Notes: generated from the letters alone by a model not told the origin. A stretch of DNA of 64,000 bases from Leptolyngbya sp. CCY15150 (GCF_016888135.1 NZ_JACSWB010000147.1:1-64000), one strand, 5' to 3'. Shown: positions 8,414-17,947, numbered from the stretch's first letter. Made by a program: numbers and translations.

Positions 8414-8473
8414 CGAAGTACTGGGATTCATCGATGTTCCACTAGTGCCCTGAACTGGTCTTAACCATCGGGA

Positions 8474-9088
8474 TTAATCGATTTCCCGGCGGCCTTCTAA
8501 GGCCCGCGCCAGGGTAACTTCATCGGCATATTCTAAATCACCGCCCATCGGCAGGCCAAAGGCAATGCGGGTCACCTTGGTGAACGGTTTCAGCAACTGC
8601 CCAAGATACAGCGTCGTGGTTTCCCCCTCGACGCTGGGGCTGATGGCGATGATCACTTCTGACACCTGCTGCTGGCTCACGCGGCGAATGAGCGGCGCAA
8701 TGTGCAGTTGATCGGGGCCAACGCCATCCATAGGAGAAATCATGCCGCCGAGGACATGGTACTTACCGCGATACTCGCGAGTTTTTTCTAAGGCGATCAC
8801 GTCTCTAGAATCGGAGACTACGCAAATGGTTTGGTCATCCCGCGAAGGCGCACGACAGATTTCACAAACCGGATCTGCAGATAGGTGAAAGCAGATAGAA
8901 CATAGACCAATCTGCTGCCGAGCTGCTACCAAGGCTTCGGCAAGGGCCTGAACCTCAGTTTCTGGTCGTTTTAAGATGTGTAGAGCTAGCCGCTGAGCTG
9001 TTTTGGGGCCAATGCCAGGTAGGCGCTGGAACTGTTCAATCAAGCGGGCTAAGGGACGTGTGTAAACCGTAGCTGTTCCTCCAACCAA
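8474..9088 (-). CDS. recR: recombination mediator protein RecR
   Basis: RecR helps RecF and RecO load RecA at single-strand gaps. Present are the N-terminal helix-hairpin-helix ([19 protein letters not shown]), the C4 zinc finger ([16 protein letters not shown]) and a Toprim domain ([26 protein letters not shown]). Family members begin at or just before [12 protein letters not shown]. No ATG or GTG occurs there, because the valine codon is GTT. TTG at 9088, with AAAGG four bases upstream, is therefore the best start, giving 204 residues. An ACG start after GGAGGA cannot be excluded. Confidence 0.93.
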   Translation of the reverse strand: MVGGTATVYTRPLARLIEQFQRLPGIGPKTAQRLALHILKRPETEVQALAEALVAARQQIGLCSICFHLSADPVCEICRAPSRDDQTICVVSDSRDVIALEKTREYRGKYHVLGGMISPMDGVGPDQLHIAPLIRRVSQQQVSEVIIAISPSVEGETTTLYLGQLLKPFTKVTRIAFGLPMGGDLEYADEVTLARALEGRREID

Positions 9089-9160
9089 TGCCTTTCAAAT
9101 CATAGCGGGCGATCGCCCCTGTTTTCCAACCCAGAGCGATCGCCCGTTTTCATCCATAAA

Positions 9161-9194
9161 CATAGCGCATGCCCAGCAAAGAACACGCGCTATG
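9161..9194 (-). terminator. likely psbA terminator
   Basis: CATAGCGC (9161-9168) and GCGCTATG (9187-9194) form an 8-bp stem starting 30 bp past the psbA stop. On the minus strand the stem is followed by TTT. The T tract is short, as is common in cyanobacteria. Confidence 0.55.
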
Positions 9195-9223
9195 ACGTTA
9201 GCCTAATTTAGCGAACGGTGGAA

Positions 9224-10282
9224 TTAACCGATTTCAGGTGCATCCACAGCAGCCAAGTCAAGCGGGAAGTTGTGAGCATTACGCTCGTGCATGACTTCCA
9301 TACCTAGGTTGGCGCGGTTCAACACGTCTGCCCAAGTGCCCACTACACGACCTTGAGAGTCGAGAACGGATTGGTTGAAGTTGAAGCCGTTCAGGTTAAA
9401 CGCCATGGTGCTGATGCCCAGAGCGGTGAACCAGATGCCGACCACCGGCCATGCACCCAAGAAGAAGTGCAGGGCGCGAGAGTTGTTGAACGAAGCATAT
9501 TGGAAGATCAAACGACCGAAGTAGCCGTGAGCCGCAACGATGTTGTAGGTTTCTTCTTCTTGCCCGAACTTATAGCCGTAGTTCTGAGACTCGGTCTCGG
9601 TCGTCTCACGCACTAGGCTGGAGGTCACCAAGGAACCGTGCATCGCCGAGAACAGTGAGCCACCGAAGACACCAGCCACACCCAACATGTGGAAGGGGTG
9701 CATCAAGATGTTGTGCTCGGCTTGGAACACGAACATGAAGTTGAAGGTGCCGGAGATACCCAAGGGCATACCGTCGGAGAAGGAACCTTGACCAATCGGG
9801 TAGATCAAGAACACAGAGGTTGCAGCAGCCAAGGGAGCGCTGTAGGCAACGCAGATCCAAGGACGCATACCCAAGCGGTAGGAGAGTTCCCACTGACGTC
9901 CCATGTAGCAGAAAATGCCGATCAGGAAGTGGAAACAAACCAACTGGTAAGGGCCGCCGTTGTACAACCACTCATCAAGGGAAGCTGCTTCCCAGATGGG
10001 GTAGAGGTGAAGACCAATGGCGTTGGAAGAAGGCACAACCGCACCGGAGATGATGTTGTTGCCGTAGATCAACGAACCTGCAACAGGCTCGCGGATGCCG
10101 TCGATGTCAACGGGAGGTGCTGCCACGAAGGCAATGATGAAACAGATGGTAGCGGTGAGCAGGGTAGGAATCATCAAGACGCCGAACCAGCCTACATAGA
10201 GGCGGTTATCGGTGCTGGTGACCCAGTTGCAAAACCGCTCCCATACATTAGCGCCATCGCGCTGCTGTAAGGTTGTAGTCAT
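9224..10282 (-). CDS. psbA: photosystem II reaction-centre protein D1
   Basis: D1 binds P680, pheophytin, QB and the Mn4CaO5 cluster in thylakoid photosystem II. The 352 residues keep family numbering exactly. Key residues include Q130 (the D1:1 or low-light form; high-light forms have E130), TyrZ Y161, D170, E189, H190, H198, H215, S264, H272, H332, E333, H337, D342 and A344. All ligands are present, so this is a working D1 and not a rogue or chlorophyll-f-synthase form. The C-terminal extension after A344 is only eight residues (AVDAPEIG), while many cyanobacterial D1 precursors carry sixteen. AAGGA lies about 11 bases before the ATG. Over 500 bp of gene-free DNA upstream suits a strongly regulated promoter. 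Confidence 0.98.
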   Translation of the reverse strand: MTTTLQQRDGANVWERFCNWVTSTDNRLYVGWFGVLMIPTLLTATICFIIAFVAAPPVDIDGIREPVAGSLIYGNNIISGAVVPSSNAIGLHLYPIWEAASLDEWLYNGGPYQLVCFHFLIGIFCYMGRQWELSYRLGMRPWICVAYSAPLAAATSVFLIYPIGQGSFSDGMPLGISGTFNFMFVFQAEHNILMHPFHMLGVAGVFGGSLFSAMHGSLVTSSLVRETTETESQNYGYKFGQEEETYNIVAAHGYFGRLIFQYASFNNSRALHFFLGAWPVVGIWFTALGISTMAFNLNGFNFNQSVLDSQGRVVGTWADVLNRANLGMEVMHERNAHNFPLDLAAVDAPEIG

Positions 10283-10686
10283 AATGCAATAAGTCCTTGT
10301 TGAGGTATGTAATTAAAGAAAAATGATGCGCCAAGCGTGAATAGCTCGACGTACTGATCATCATATTTGTTGATCCGTGATCTTCTGAACTAAACTACAT
10401 TGTTTTTGACAAAGGTTTATATTCAGAAACATGAACCTTTGAATTCACGTCCTACTGAATTAACGGAATTTCGTTGTTCTAGCATCAGGTTATTAAGGGA
10501 GCGATCGCTTCGACGTTAATCAATTCAAATGGTTAATATCATCCATGTTCTTTGTTAAGAAGAAATGCTAGCGCTGCAATATTTAGCAATATATGTTTAC
10601 TTGTCTCGGAGTTGGAGTGAGCTAGGCGTTGAAGGGGATGGTGCATCCTAGGGTTGACATCTAGCTTCTGCTAAGTGGGAGGACGT
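10283..10686 (-). promoter_or_regulatory. psbA upstream region
   Basis: About 400 AT-rich bases precede psbA and contain no ORF I trust. A TTGTCA element on the minus strand (10413-10408) could be a -35 box, but I cannot place a convincing -10 hexamer at proper spacing. The promoter is therefore assigned only to the region. Confidence 0.4.
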
Positions 10687-10734
10687 CATGAGGCTTAGAG
10701 CCTTGAGCGACGTCGAAAGGCTCTAAGCCTCATG
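10687..10734. terminator. perfect 18-bp inverted repeat, possible terminator of the PanE-like gene
   Basis: CATGAGGCTTAGAGCCTT (10687-10704) and its exact reverse complement (10717-10734) flank a 12-base loop that is itself partly palindromic (GACGTC). It starts about 60 bp beyond the stop of the minus-strand reductase gene, so it may end that transcript. There is no T tract on either side. It could equally be a small mobile palindrome. Confidence 0.5.
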
Positions 10735-10796
10735 AACAGAGGGCTGAGCGGATTCGAAACCCGGCAAGTTAGCCTCATTGAGTTGAGTTCGCCCAC

Positions 10797-11744
10797 TCAA
10801 GCCCCTTGATTTCGTTGATCCAAAAACTGTAGCTGTTGATAAAGCATATGTGTCAACGGGACGGGCACTTGTTTAGCCTGAGCCGCGATAATCGGCTGTT
10901 TGAAAATGGCTTGCAACTCCAGCGGACGCTGTTCGTCATAGTCAATTTTCATGCTGGTGCGGTAGGGTTTCATATGCTCAGTATGGTCAATATTCTGCTG
11001 AATATAATGGTCATCCAAAACTCGACCATAGGCAGCAGCCACGGCAATCACTTCCTGCATCAATGCGATCGCTAATTGACGCGCATGGGGGTCAAAAATC
11101 ATCTCGCTGGTGCTGGCATTGAGGACAACAGAGAGACCATTGAAGGGAATATTCCAAATCAGTTTTCTCCAGCGAGCCCAGAGCAAATCTTCCGTTTGAT
11201 CAATGGGAATTCCCGCCTGTTCAAAATCTTGAGCGATCGCTTTCAACCGTTCTGTGATGCCCCTAGCTGCATAGTTTGACCCGTAGTCACCTAGGGCAAT
11301 CTTTTTGTAATCCAAATGGCGAATATGCCCCGGCCCAACTTTGTTGGAACAGATGAAACAAAGCCCGCCCATCACCCGATCTGCCCCGACAATATCTGCC
11401 ACGTAGGGCTCTACGTCTAATCCGTTTTGCAGCACCAGAACCACGCCATCGGGCTTGGTGACGCTAGGCAGCCACTGGGGGAGCAGGTGATTCTGAGTCG
11501 TCTTTAACGCCACCACAACCACATCGCAGGGGGGCATGGTGGCTACACTGGCATGGGCCTGTACCTCAGGGAGAATCACATCGCCATCAGCAGACTCCAC
11601 AACAAGACCATGCTGCCGAACATAGTCATAATCCCGGTGCAGCAGGTAGTGAACCTCCAGACCTGATTGCTGCAACTGTGCTCCATAAAATCCGCCTAGG
11701 GCACCCGTCCCCAGAATGGCATATCGACGTTTAGACTGTGGCAT
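10797..11744 (-). CDS. ketopantoate reductase family protein (PanE/ApbA-like)
   Basis: NADPH-dependent reduction of 2-dehydropantoate to pantoate for coenzyme A is the usual reaction. The Rossmann motif GTGALGGFYG sits at the N-terminus. VALKTTQN and VLQNGLD follow, and the C-terminal helical domain has the family's WARWRKLIWNIPFN with the catalytic lysine. The start is set at ATG 11744 (MPQSKRRYAILG); the longer form from 11771 adds nine residues before the usual family start, and neither has an ideal ribosome site. PanE-like proteins are often paralogues of uncertain substrate, so no symbol is given. Length is 315 residues. Confidence 0.85.
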   Translation of the reverse strand: MPQSKRRYAILGTGALGGFYGAQLQQSGLEVHYLLHRDYDYVRQHGLVVESADGDVILPEVQAHASVATMPPCDVVVVALKTTQNHLLPQWLPSVTKPDGVVLVLQNGLDVEPYVADIVGADRVMGGLCFICSNKVGPGHIRHLDYKKIALGDYGSNYAARGITERLKAIAQDFEQAGIPIDQTEDLLWARWRKLIWNIPFNGLSVVLNASTSEMIFDPHARQLAIALMQEVIAVAAAYGRVLDDHYIQQNIDHTEHMKPYRTSMKIDYDEQRPLELQAIFKQPIIAAQAKQVPVPLTHMLYQQLQFLDQRNQGA

Positions 11745-11815
11745 ACCTGCGATCGCTGAACAACAACCCATCTTCTATATCCTAGGTGTTGCTATGGCTA
11801 GGGATAGAAGGTGCG

Positions 11816-12520
11816 CTAGTTTTTAGGGTAATCGAGTTCTTGGCGCACACTCAAGGCGATTTGCAGGGCGTCGTTCAAAAACTGTTGATAGTCGCTGGCT
11901 TCTGCTGGTAGTTGAACGGCTTGTAGAGTAATTAGGTTGGTTTCAATATTTTCAAGGAGCTCTTGTCGTCGCGCCAAAAAGCGCTGGTTTTTGCGAAGAA
12001 TTCGATCGGTCATGATCGCACAAACTAGATTTTCGCGGGTGATGGTCAGGGCTTGGAGAAGTTGGGATTGTTGCTCAAGAGACTGGCGAGACGCATGATG
12101 AGACTCTAGCTCTTGAAAGATTTGAATCGATTGAATGATGTCGTTATAGCGATCCACATCGAGCAAAATGCGATCGAGGGATCGATAGCGGTGCGATCGC
12201 CACCAAAACAAACCATTCATGCCTAGAAACACAATCAACGCTGTACCAAAGCCTACGGTAAAGAAGGCGATCGCATCCTGATTGTTGATCAAGAGCCAGC
12301 TTGTATTGCGCAACACTAGCAAGACAATGGGAATGCAAAAAATAGAGGTGATCATCAGCAAGATCACCTCAGTTATAGCTAGGTCTAAAAAAGCCCGAAA
12401 GGATTTGAGACTAGAAGGTCGAAATGAGAAGTTGATCCAGGCTTGTGAGAAATGAAGTTTTGTGAGAGTTTCAAGTTCATCCTGGGTGAGCTGTAACTCT
12501 TTTAAATTCAGCGTGTCCAT
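11816..12520 (-). CDS. conserved cyanobacterial membrane protein of unknown function
   Basis: I do not recognise the family. The 234-residue protein has a short N-terminal cytoplasmic part (DELETLTKLHFSQAWINFSF) and two strong membrane helices (about residues 36-60 and 75-100). A long alpha-helical, probably coiled-coil tail rich in Gln and Leu follows to the C-terminus. The ATG at 12520 (MDTLNLKELQ) is preferred over an upstream TTG. It lies downstream of another membrane-protein gene on the same strand, 175 bp away, with a palindromic repeat between them. Confidence 0.7.
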   Translation of the reverse strand: MDTLNLKELQLTQDELETLTKLHFSQAWINFSFRPSSLKSFRAFLDLAITEVILLMITSIFCIPIVLLVLRNTSWLLINNQDAIAFFTVGFGTALIVFLGMNGLFWWRSHRYRSLDRILLDVDRYNDIIQSIQIFQELESHHASRQSLEQQSQLLQALTITRENLVCAIMTDRILRKNQRFLARRQELLENIETNLITLQAVQLPAEASDYQQFLNDALQIALSVRQELDYPKN

Positions 12521-12563
12521 GGTGGCGCTGCCTAGGATGTCAAGGACTAGTTGCAAGTTTTTT

Positions 12564-12598
12564 CAAAGCCCTTCGCCCGGCTTGGGAGAGGGGCTTTG
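12564..12598. repeat. dispersed palindromic repeat
   Basis: CAAAGCCC (12564-12571) and GGGCTTTG (12591-12598) form a stem around TTCGCCCGGCTTGGGAGA. The same kind of sequence recurs in other orders at 15009-15043, 17768-17870 and 58502-58576. Such CCCTCTCCCAA-type palindromes are common intergenic repeats in cyanobacteria. This copy lies between two minus-strand genes and could attenuate readthrough. Confidence 0.6.
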
Positions 12599-12695
12599 AG
12601 GTTGGGTTTTCAACCATGCCCAATCTATATATACAAGCCCATTCTACGGGCTATTGATCAGTCATAGATGACATGAATTGCTTAAGGCTCTAGTG

Positions 12696-13526
12696 TTAGT
12701 AGTTGAATAGAAAATGGAGCAGTGTCTGAATAACATTGATATAAAAGTTGCCGCCAATATCAGGACGGAAAAGTTGGAAGGGTTCTCCGGGAGCCCCAAA
12801 AAATGGACGCAATGTCCAACCCAGTTGGCTACCTACAAGACCATAGAGGATTAACCAAGCTTGCAAAAGTTTTCTGCGGCTATCCTGCAGCTTATTTGCA
12901 CTAGTTTCCTTCGTCTTGATTCTGCTATCTTGGTTGTCTTCAATGGCAATAATCTCATCGGTAAAATCATGGCGATCTTCTGACGATGTAGATTGAGAGG
13001 CAGGTAGGGGAGCGATCGCTTGTTCTGCTGTAGACGGCAACGTTTGAGGAACGGTTAGAGACAGCATGCCTTCGTAGAAAAGCTTGACGCCTACAAAGCC
13101 AGTCACCCCAAAAAATGCCACGTTTAGCAGAAGAAAAAAGTCATAGTCTGGTACTGAAATTAGAAAAAATAGCGTGACGGGCGCAAAACTAAAGAGCAGA
13201 ACACTAATGACCGCCATGTTGGTGAGCATCAGCGTTATATATTGCCCAAACGATAGTTTTGAGCCAAACAAAATGTCGAAAAAATAGAGCGTTGGCAAAC
13301 AAATAACTAGCGTAATTAAGTAGAGAGCTGGCAATTTTATAGCGGAAGCAATTAACTGTAGCCAACTGCTTGATGATCCAATAATGGCACCATAAACTGC
13401 AAAAAATATGCAGCTTGATACGAGTAAAGCAATGATTTTTCTTTCTAAGCGAACTTCGTTTTGAATGTCGTTTAAAAAGGCATCGCGATCGCGTAAAAGT
13501 CCCAGCAACACCGCAAAGTACTTCAC
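12696..13526 (-). CDS. conserved cyanobacterial multi-pass membrane protein
   Basis: A 276-residue protein with four to five predicted membrane helices in residues 30-165 (for example LPALYLITLVICLPTLYFF). A polar linker (about 175-215) and a last hydrophobic segment with GSQLGWTLRPFFGAPGEPF follow. That closing motif is conserved in cyanobacterial proteins sometimes labelled actin-binding WH2 domain protein, a label with little functional support. Its function is unknown. It is co-oriented with the membrane-protein gene downstream and may share a transcript with it. Confidence 0.75.
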   Translation of the reverse strand: MKYFAVLLGLLRDRDAFLNDIQNEVRLERKIIALLVSSCIFFAVYGAIIGSSSSWLQLIASAIKLPALYLITLVICLPTLYFFDILFGSKLSFGQYITLMLTNMAVISVLLFSFAPVTLFFLISVPDYDFFLLLNVAFFGVTGFVGVKLFYEGMLSLTVPQTLPSTAEQAIAPLPASQSTSSEDRHDFTDEIIAIEDNQDSRIKTKETSANKLQDSRRKLLQAWLILYGLVGSQLGWTLRPFFGAPGEPFQLFRPDIGGNFYINVIQTLLHFLFNY

Positions 13527-13688
13527 TCAGGCATCCTCTAAAACTAGGTTATTCTTCCCGGATAATCTGGCAGGCGAACGGACATGATCGCTGTAGAGTC
13601 GTTCATGACTACATCCGGTGATTCTCTATTTCCGGGGAGTGTCTAGAAAAAGGCGGTCTGTTGGGACGGGATGCTCTTGTAACCTTGC

Positions 13689-14216
13689 CTATAGCGATCG
13701 CGCTTTAGGAGATCGTAGGCCCTGCCAGAGATATAGTCCACCGGAAATCCAGGTGAGCAGGACGGCTAGCCAAAAGACTCCCATTGACAGAGGATGCCAT
13801 ACTAAAGGTAGGGGTGTAATTAAAAGGGCGATCGCCACAATTTGGGTCACGGTTTTGAGTTTGCCCCAGAGATTGGCTCCCGAGACTTGGGCTTGATTGA
13901 CTCGCCATCCGGCAATGGTCAACTCACGGGCAAGGATCAGAAAAACTCCCCAGGCGGGTACCTCGCCTAGTTCAACCAAGGCTAGGAGAGGTGCTAAGAC
14001 TAAGAGTTTATCGACCAAGGGGTCTAAAAACTTCCCCATTTCACTGATTTGATTCAACCGGCGAGCCAGGTAGCCATCCAGCCAATCTGTACCTGCCGCC
14101 ACGAGAAAAATACCAAGACTAATCCATCGCAGCAGTTCTGTGGGCTGATGCAGGGTATACAGCAGGAGGGGTACACCTAGCAACCGTGACACCGTGATCC
14201 AATTGGGAAGGGTCAT
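13689..14216 (-). CDS. pgsA: CDP-diacylglycerol-glycerol-3-phosphate 3-phosphatidyltransferase
   Basis: This membrane enzyme makes phosphatidylglycerol phosphate, the precursor of phosphatidylglycerol, which photosystem II requires. The CDP-alcohol phosphotransferase signature D-x2-D-G-x2-A-R-x8-G-x3-D-x3-D is intact (DWLDGYLARR, then GKFLDPLVDK). Several membrane helices follow. The start MTLPNWITVSR at 14216 matches the family; the longer frame adds eight residues. Length is 175 residues. Confidence 0.93.
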   Translation of the reverse strand: MTLPNWITVSRLLGVPLLLYTLHQPTELLRWISLGIFLVAAGTDWLDGYLARRLNQISEMGKFLDPLVDKLLVLAPLLALVELGEVPAWGVFLILARELTIAGWRVNQAQVSGANLWGKLKTVTQIVAIALLITPLPLVWHPLSMGVFWLAVLLTWISGGLYLWQGLRSPKARSL

Positions 14217-14688
14217 AACGTGAGGGGGAGAGGCTGACAAGGACTGAACAAGGCTTGATTGATACAGGGTGTGGCGCTAGATTCCATAACGTTCTGACTC
14301 AGAAGTATCAAGAAATTCGAAGAATTGTCAAATGTTGCCCAATCCCCATAGGAGCGCCCACTCTCCTGTGATAAATCTGTAGGAGACGGATGAAAATGTG
14401 GCGGAGATTCTAGATGCAACCCCGATGGCTAGCTGTCCTGTCCTCATCCTTTTTGAGCGTTAGGTGACTCAACTATCGACCTACGTCTCCGGCTATTTTG
14501 AACCAGTAATCATCACTACTCCCGTCCAACAATGTACATGATGGATGACCTCTAGCAGGTAAATGTCCTGCGTCGTCCGTCGCGCCATAGAGATTTTAGT
14601 CCACATCATCGCCTCTAGCTCTTAGCGATAAGGGCTCGACGTCCGGTGTGTTCGCGTTTCAGACCTACTGCAACTTTAGGATCGCCTC
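14217..14688. other. gene-free divergent region
   Basis: About 470 bp between pgsA and a small divergent gene. I find no RNA gene, repeat or credible ORF. Promoters of both genes should lie here. Confidence 0.4.
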
Positions 14689-14874
14689 ATGAATTATAAA
14701 GAACGACTTAACCCTTGGCTCTTGGTGGAACTGCTACCCGGTCACCGCGTTCCGGTTGGGCGGTTTCGTAGCCAGTCAGATGCAGAGGGGCACCTCAAAT
14801 CGATTCGCAATCGAATGCCAAGTAGCGATTTTGCCGTGATTTTTGATTGTCATCCCAAGCCTGAGGCTCAGTAA
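14689..14874 (+). CDS. small conserved cyanobacterial protein
   Basis: The 61 residues begin MNYKERLNPWLLVELLPG and hold RFRSQSDAEGHLKSIRNRMP, ending with a beta-strand-like FAVIFD. I have the impression of short cyanobacterial proteins with the same WxVxxLLP...GRFRxxxDAEGHLxxLRR pattern, of unknown function. An AGGA stands seven bases before the ATG. It is compact and soluble with no metal ligands. A 12-bp stem-loop about 135 bp downstream may end its transcript. Confidence 0.65.
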   Translation: MNYKERLNPWLLVELLPGHRVPVGRFRSQSDAEGHLKSIRNRMPSSDFAVIFDCHPKPEAQ

Positions 14875-15008
14875 GCTTCTCCGTTTCAGGGCTGTAATAG
14901 GTCTATTGGTCTCGTGGCATCATCTGCTGATTGACGGATCGATCAATCTTTTCCCCTGATCCTCAGCACCGTTTCCCACCAGCGGAACAAGACAATGACA
15001 GGTATTTT

Positions 15009-15043
15009 CAAATCCCCTCTACCGTCTTGGAAGAGGGGATTTG
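15009..15043. repeat. palindromic repeat / possible terminator
   Basis: CAAATCCCCTCT (15009-15020) and AGAGGGGATTTG (15032-15043) pair perfectly around an 11-base loop, followed by AGGTTTT. It belongs to the same family of palindromes as 12564-12598. It lies between the small plus-strand gene and convergent argD, so it could terminate either. Confidence 0.6.
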
Positions 15044-15158
15044 AGGTTTTGCCTGTCAATCAGGGATTGCTCGGCTGAAAGACCCGATCTCTCATCTTTG
15101 CTATCGCTGGGAAACCCTCAGATGATGACTACGTTCGGTCGGTCAATCGGTACTGCCT

Positions 15159-16424
15159 TTAGAGCAGGGAAGCGATCGCTCGACGGACGGCATTGAGAGC
15201 CTGATCGATCTCGGCTTCGCTGACGATCAAGGGTGGCACAAACCGCACCACCTTGGGCCCGGCTGGCACCAGCAGCACACCTTCATCAATGGCCGCTTTA
15301 ACAATGGCAACGGAGGTTAAGTCGCTGTCATCGGCAATCTGCAGGCCATTGATCAGCCCCCAGCCGCGTACCTCTTGGATGAGATGGGGATAGGTTTGGG
15401 CGATCGCCCTCAGCCCTGCCCGCAACTGCTCACCCCGCGCCACTACATTAGCGAGAATATTGTTTTGCTCTAGCGTTTGGCATACGGCAAGGGCCACCGT
15501 GCAGACCAAGGGATTGCCGCCAAAGGTGCTGGCATGATCCCCGGCTTGGAAGACATCACAGTGGGACTTGCAGAGTAATGCGCCGATGGGCACACCGCCG
15601 CCCAAGCCCTTAGCTGAGGTGAAGATATCTGGCTCAATTCCTAGGTTTTCGTAGCCCCAATAGCGGCCCGATCGCCCCATACCCACCTGCACTTCATCCA
15701 AGATCAGCAGGATGCCTTTTTGATCACACAGTTCGCGCACCCGCTGGAAGTAGGCCAGGTCGCCAGGACGCACGCCACCTTCGCCTTGTAGGGCCTCCAG
15801 CATGATGGCTGCCACCCGCCGCGCACCTTGGTCAAGGTCAGCGATCGCCTGCTCTAGGGCTTGAATGTCGTTGTAGGGGACATAGTGGAAGCCAGGCACA
15901 AGGGGGCTGAAGTTCTTTTGATATTTGGGCTGTCCTGTGGCGGTAACGGTGGCTAGGGTACGGCCGTGGAAGCTGGCTTGGGCCGTGAGAATCACCGGTT
16001 CCTCAATGCCTAAGACGGTATGGGCATATTTGCGGGCGAGCTTAATGGCTCCTTCGTTGGCTTCGGCACCAGAATTGCAGAAAAAGGCGCGATCGGCGCA
16101 GGAGTGTTCCACCAACCATTGGGCAAGCTGCCCCTGGGACGGCACATAGTAAAGATTGGAAACGTGGTGCAGCGTGCGAATTTGCTGACTGATGGCCTCA
16201 ACCATGGCTGGATGGGCATGGCCGAGGGTGCAGGTGGCGATGCCCGCCACAAAGTCCAGATACTCCCGCCCGTTGGTATCCCACACGCGACACCCCTCAC
16301 CTCGCTCTAGGGCCAATGGAAAGCGCCCGTAGGTGGACATGACGTATTGATCGAAGTCATCCGGCGTAAAGGACGTCGGGGCTGTGCCGAGCGATGGCAC
16401 AAGGGTTTCTGGACTCACGGGCAT
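15159..16424 (-). CDS. argD: acetylornithine aminotransferase
   Basis: A PLP enzyme of arginine synthesis that converts N-acetylglutamate semialdehyde to N-acetylornithine. Class-III aminotransferase features are complete: NSGAEANEGAIKLARKY (118-133), D243 in LILDEVQVGMG, which contacts the pyridine nitrogen, and the Schiff-base lysine K272 in FTSAKGLGGGVPIG. The 421 residues are a little longer than average because of an N-terminal extension. The ATG at 16424 sits very close to GAGGA; a GTG two codons on has better spacing and may be the real start. Confidence 0.93.
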   Translation of the reverse strand: MPVSPETLVPSLGTAPTSFTPDDFDQYVMSTYGRFPLALERGEGCRVWDTNGREYLDFVAGIATCTLGHAHPAMVEAISQQIRTLHHVSNLYYVPSQGQLAQWLVEHSCADRAFFCNSGAEANEGAIKLARKYAHTVLGIEEPVILTAQASFHGRTLATVTATGQPKYQKNFSPLVPGFHYVPYNDIQALEQAIADLDQGARRVAAIMLEALQGEGGVRPGDLAYFQRVRELCDQKGILLILDEVQVGMGRSGRYWGYENLGIEPDIFTSAKGLGGGVPIGALLCKSHCDVFQAGDHASTFGGNPLVCTVALAVCQTLEQNNILANVVARGEQLRAGLRAIAQTYPHLIQEVRGWGLINGLQIADDSDLTSVAIVKAAIDEGVLLVPAGPKVVRFVPPLIVSEAEIDQALNAVRRAIASLL

Positions 16425-16826
16425 TTCCTCAACAATGTTCCATGCTTGCCAAGTTGGCAGGCCAGTTAATCATTGATCTTAGGGCAAACTATCGGGAAAT
16501 CGCTATCCGTCTACCTACGACTTTTATCGTGTTTGTGATGAAATGGTTATTTTCCTGACCGGGTCTGCCTTAGACCTTAGGCTAGATCGGTTAAGTGGAG
16601 AGATTTAGAGGGCGATCGCCTCCTCCGTCGCGCTAGGCTCTGTTTTAAAACCTGCTAAACCCCTTGATCTTTCGTACGAGAGAATCAGGGTTTGGATGAG
16701 CTTTAAAACAAGCCCTAGTACTCCGAAGCGGAAGTAACCCGCCTCGTTGCTAAGGTGGGAACCCTCGCGTGTCCTGGACGTCCTTTTCGTTCTTCTGTCT
16801 TCGTTCTTCTGTCTTGCAGTACCAGT
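16425..16826. other. gene-free region with a palindrome and a 14-bp tandem duplication
   Basis: About 400 bp without a gene. Near 16640-16710 an imperfect inverted repeat (TTTTAAAAC ... AACCCCTTGAT ... ATCAGGGTTT ... TTTAAAAC) surrounds a central CGTACG. At 16787-16814 the 14-mer TCGTTCTTCTGTCT occurs twice head to tail. The stem would lie downstream of nothing on the plus strand and upstream of argD on the minus strand. Confidence 0.5.
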
Positions 16827-17699
16827 CTACAAATACTTGTCCAGCAGCAGCCCTAGGCGCTGTTTGGCGGATTCTGGAGCATGGTCTAAGGGCGTGAGAA
16901 TGGCGTACTTTAAGGCGGAGTGAGCCTCTGATCCGGGGGGATGGTGCGCTAACCGCCGCACGGTTTCTTGAATCACCCGCTGGGCATTCTGGGCATTTTT
17001 GGTTAAATTACCGATGACCATATCCACGGTGACGCTGTCGTGGTCGGGATGCCAGCAATCGTAGTCGGTGACCAAGGCCAGGGTGGCGTAGGCAATCTCC
17101 GCCTCGCGGGCTAGCTTGGCTTCTGGCAGGTTGGTCATGCCAATCACCGACGCGCCCCAACTGCGATAGAGGTTGGATTCTGCCTTGGTGGAAAAGGCGG
17201 GGCCCTCCATGCAGACATAGGTGCCGCCCTGATGGAGGGTGACGTTATCAAGCTGCAGACTGGCGATCGCCTCTGCCAACACTTGGGAAAGCTTCGGGCA
17301 AATGGGGTCGGCAAAGGCCACATGGGCCACAATGCCTTCGCCAAAGAAGGTGGATGCTCGATTTTTGGTGCGATCGATGAACTGATCCGGGAGCACCATA
17401 TCCAGGGGTTTCATGTCGGCCTGCAAGGATCCCACCGCTGACGCCGAGATCAGGTACTCGACCCCCAGTTGTTTCATAGCGTAGATATTGGCGCGAAACG
17501 GCAGTTCCGAAGGCAGCAGGTGGTGATGGCGGCCATGACGGGCCAAGAAAGCCACAGGAGTTTGGTCGAGGGTGCCAACTCGGATCGCGTCGGAGGGGGC
17601 TCCAAAGGGAGTTTCTATGTGGATCTCTTGGAGATCGGTGAGGGCGTCCATTTGATAGAGCCCGCTGCCGCCAATAATGCCGATCGCTGCACGCACCAT
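16827..17699 (-). CDS. mtnP: S-methyl-5'-thioadenosine phosphorylase
   Basis: MtnP phosphorolyses methylthioadenosine to adenine and 5-methylthioribose-1-phosphate in methionine salvage. The purine-phosphorylase signatures are visible: [10 protein letters not shown] at the start with the phosphate-binding GGSG, then [33 protein letters not shown] and [22 protein letters not shown] near residue 220 holds the Asp that selects adenine. The start is placed at ATG 17699 ([11 protein letters not shown]), giving 290 residues; the frame extends 13 codons further. It is a single gene with palindromic repeats upstream. Confidence 0.93.
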   Translation of the reverse strand: MVRAAIGIIGGSGLYQMDALTDLQEIHIETPFGAPSDAIRVGTLDQTPVAFLARHGRHHHLLPSELPFRANIYAMKQLGVEYLISASAVGSLQADMKPLDMVLPDQFIDRTKNRASTFFGEGIVAHVAFADPICPKLSQVLAEAIASLQLDNVTLHQGGTYVCMEGPAFSTKAESNLYRSWGASVIGMTNLPEAKLAREAEIAYATLALVTDYDCWHPDHDSVTVDMVIGNLTKNAQNAQRVIQETVRRLAHHPPGSEAHSALKYAILTPLDHAPESAKQRLGLLLDKYL

Positions 17700-17767
17700 A
17701 GTTGCTTCTTGGGTTGAATGATTGGGTTGAAGGGTCAAGCGGTGTAAACCGGGTGTATCCCACTTTT

Positions 17768-17870
17768 GTAGCCCTCACCCTACATCCCTCTCCCAAGTCG
17801 GGCGAAGGACTTTGAATCTAGCTCCCCTTCCCGTTTTTGAGGGAGAAGGGGTTGGGGGATGTAGAGCTTG
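17768..17870. repeat. dispersed long palindromic repeat
   Basis: CTACATCCC near 17778 and GGGATGTAG near 17856-17864 are the outer arms. Inside lie CTCTCCCAAG, GAAGGACTTTGAATC, CTCCCCTTCCCG and GGAGAAGGGGTTGGGG. The element is of the CCCTCTCCCAA class found repeatedly between cyanobacterial genes and three more times in this window. It lies in the upstream region of mtnP and downstream of holB's neighbour. Confidence 0.6.
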
Positions 17871-17947
17871 CGCTTCCCGAAGGGTGGGTCAACTTGCGAA
17901 ACTGGGATGCTCCCTGTGAACCTGTCCAGACCTTGCCTGAACTCTGG

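Noticed and set aside
9224-10282. psbA as a rogue D1 or chlorophyll f synthase
   Set aside because: Y161, D170, H332, E333, H337, D342 and A344 are all intact, so it is a standard D1.
14213-14419. 68-codon minus-strand frame upstream of pgsA
   Set aside because: It overlaps the pgsA start, lacks a ribosome site and has no recognisable pattern.
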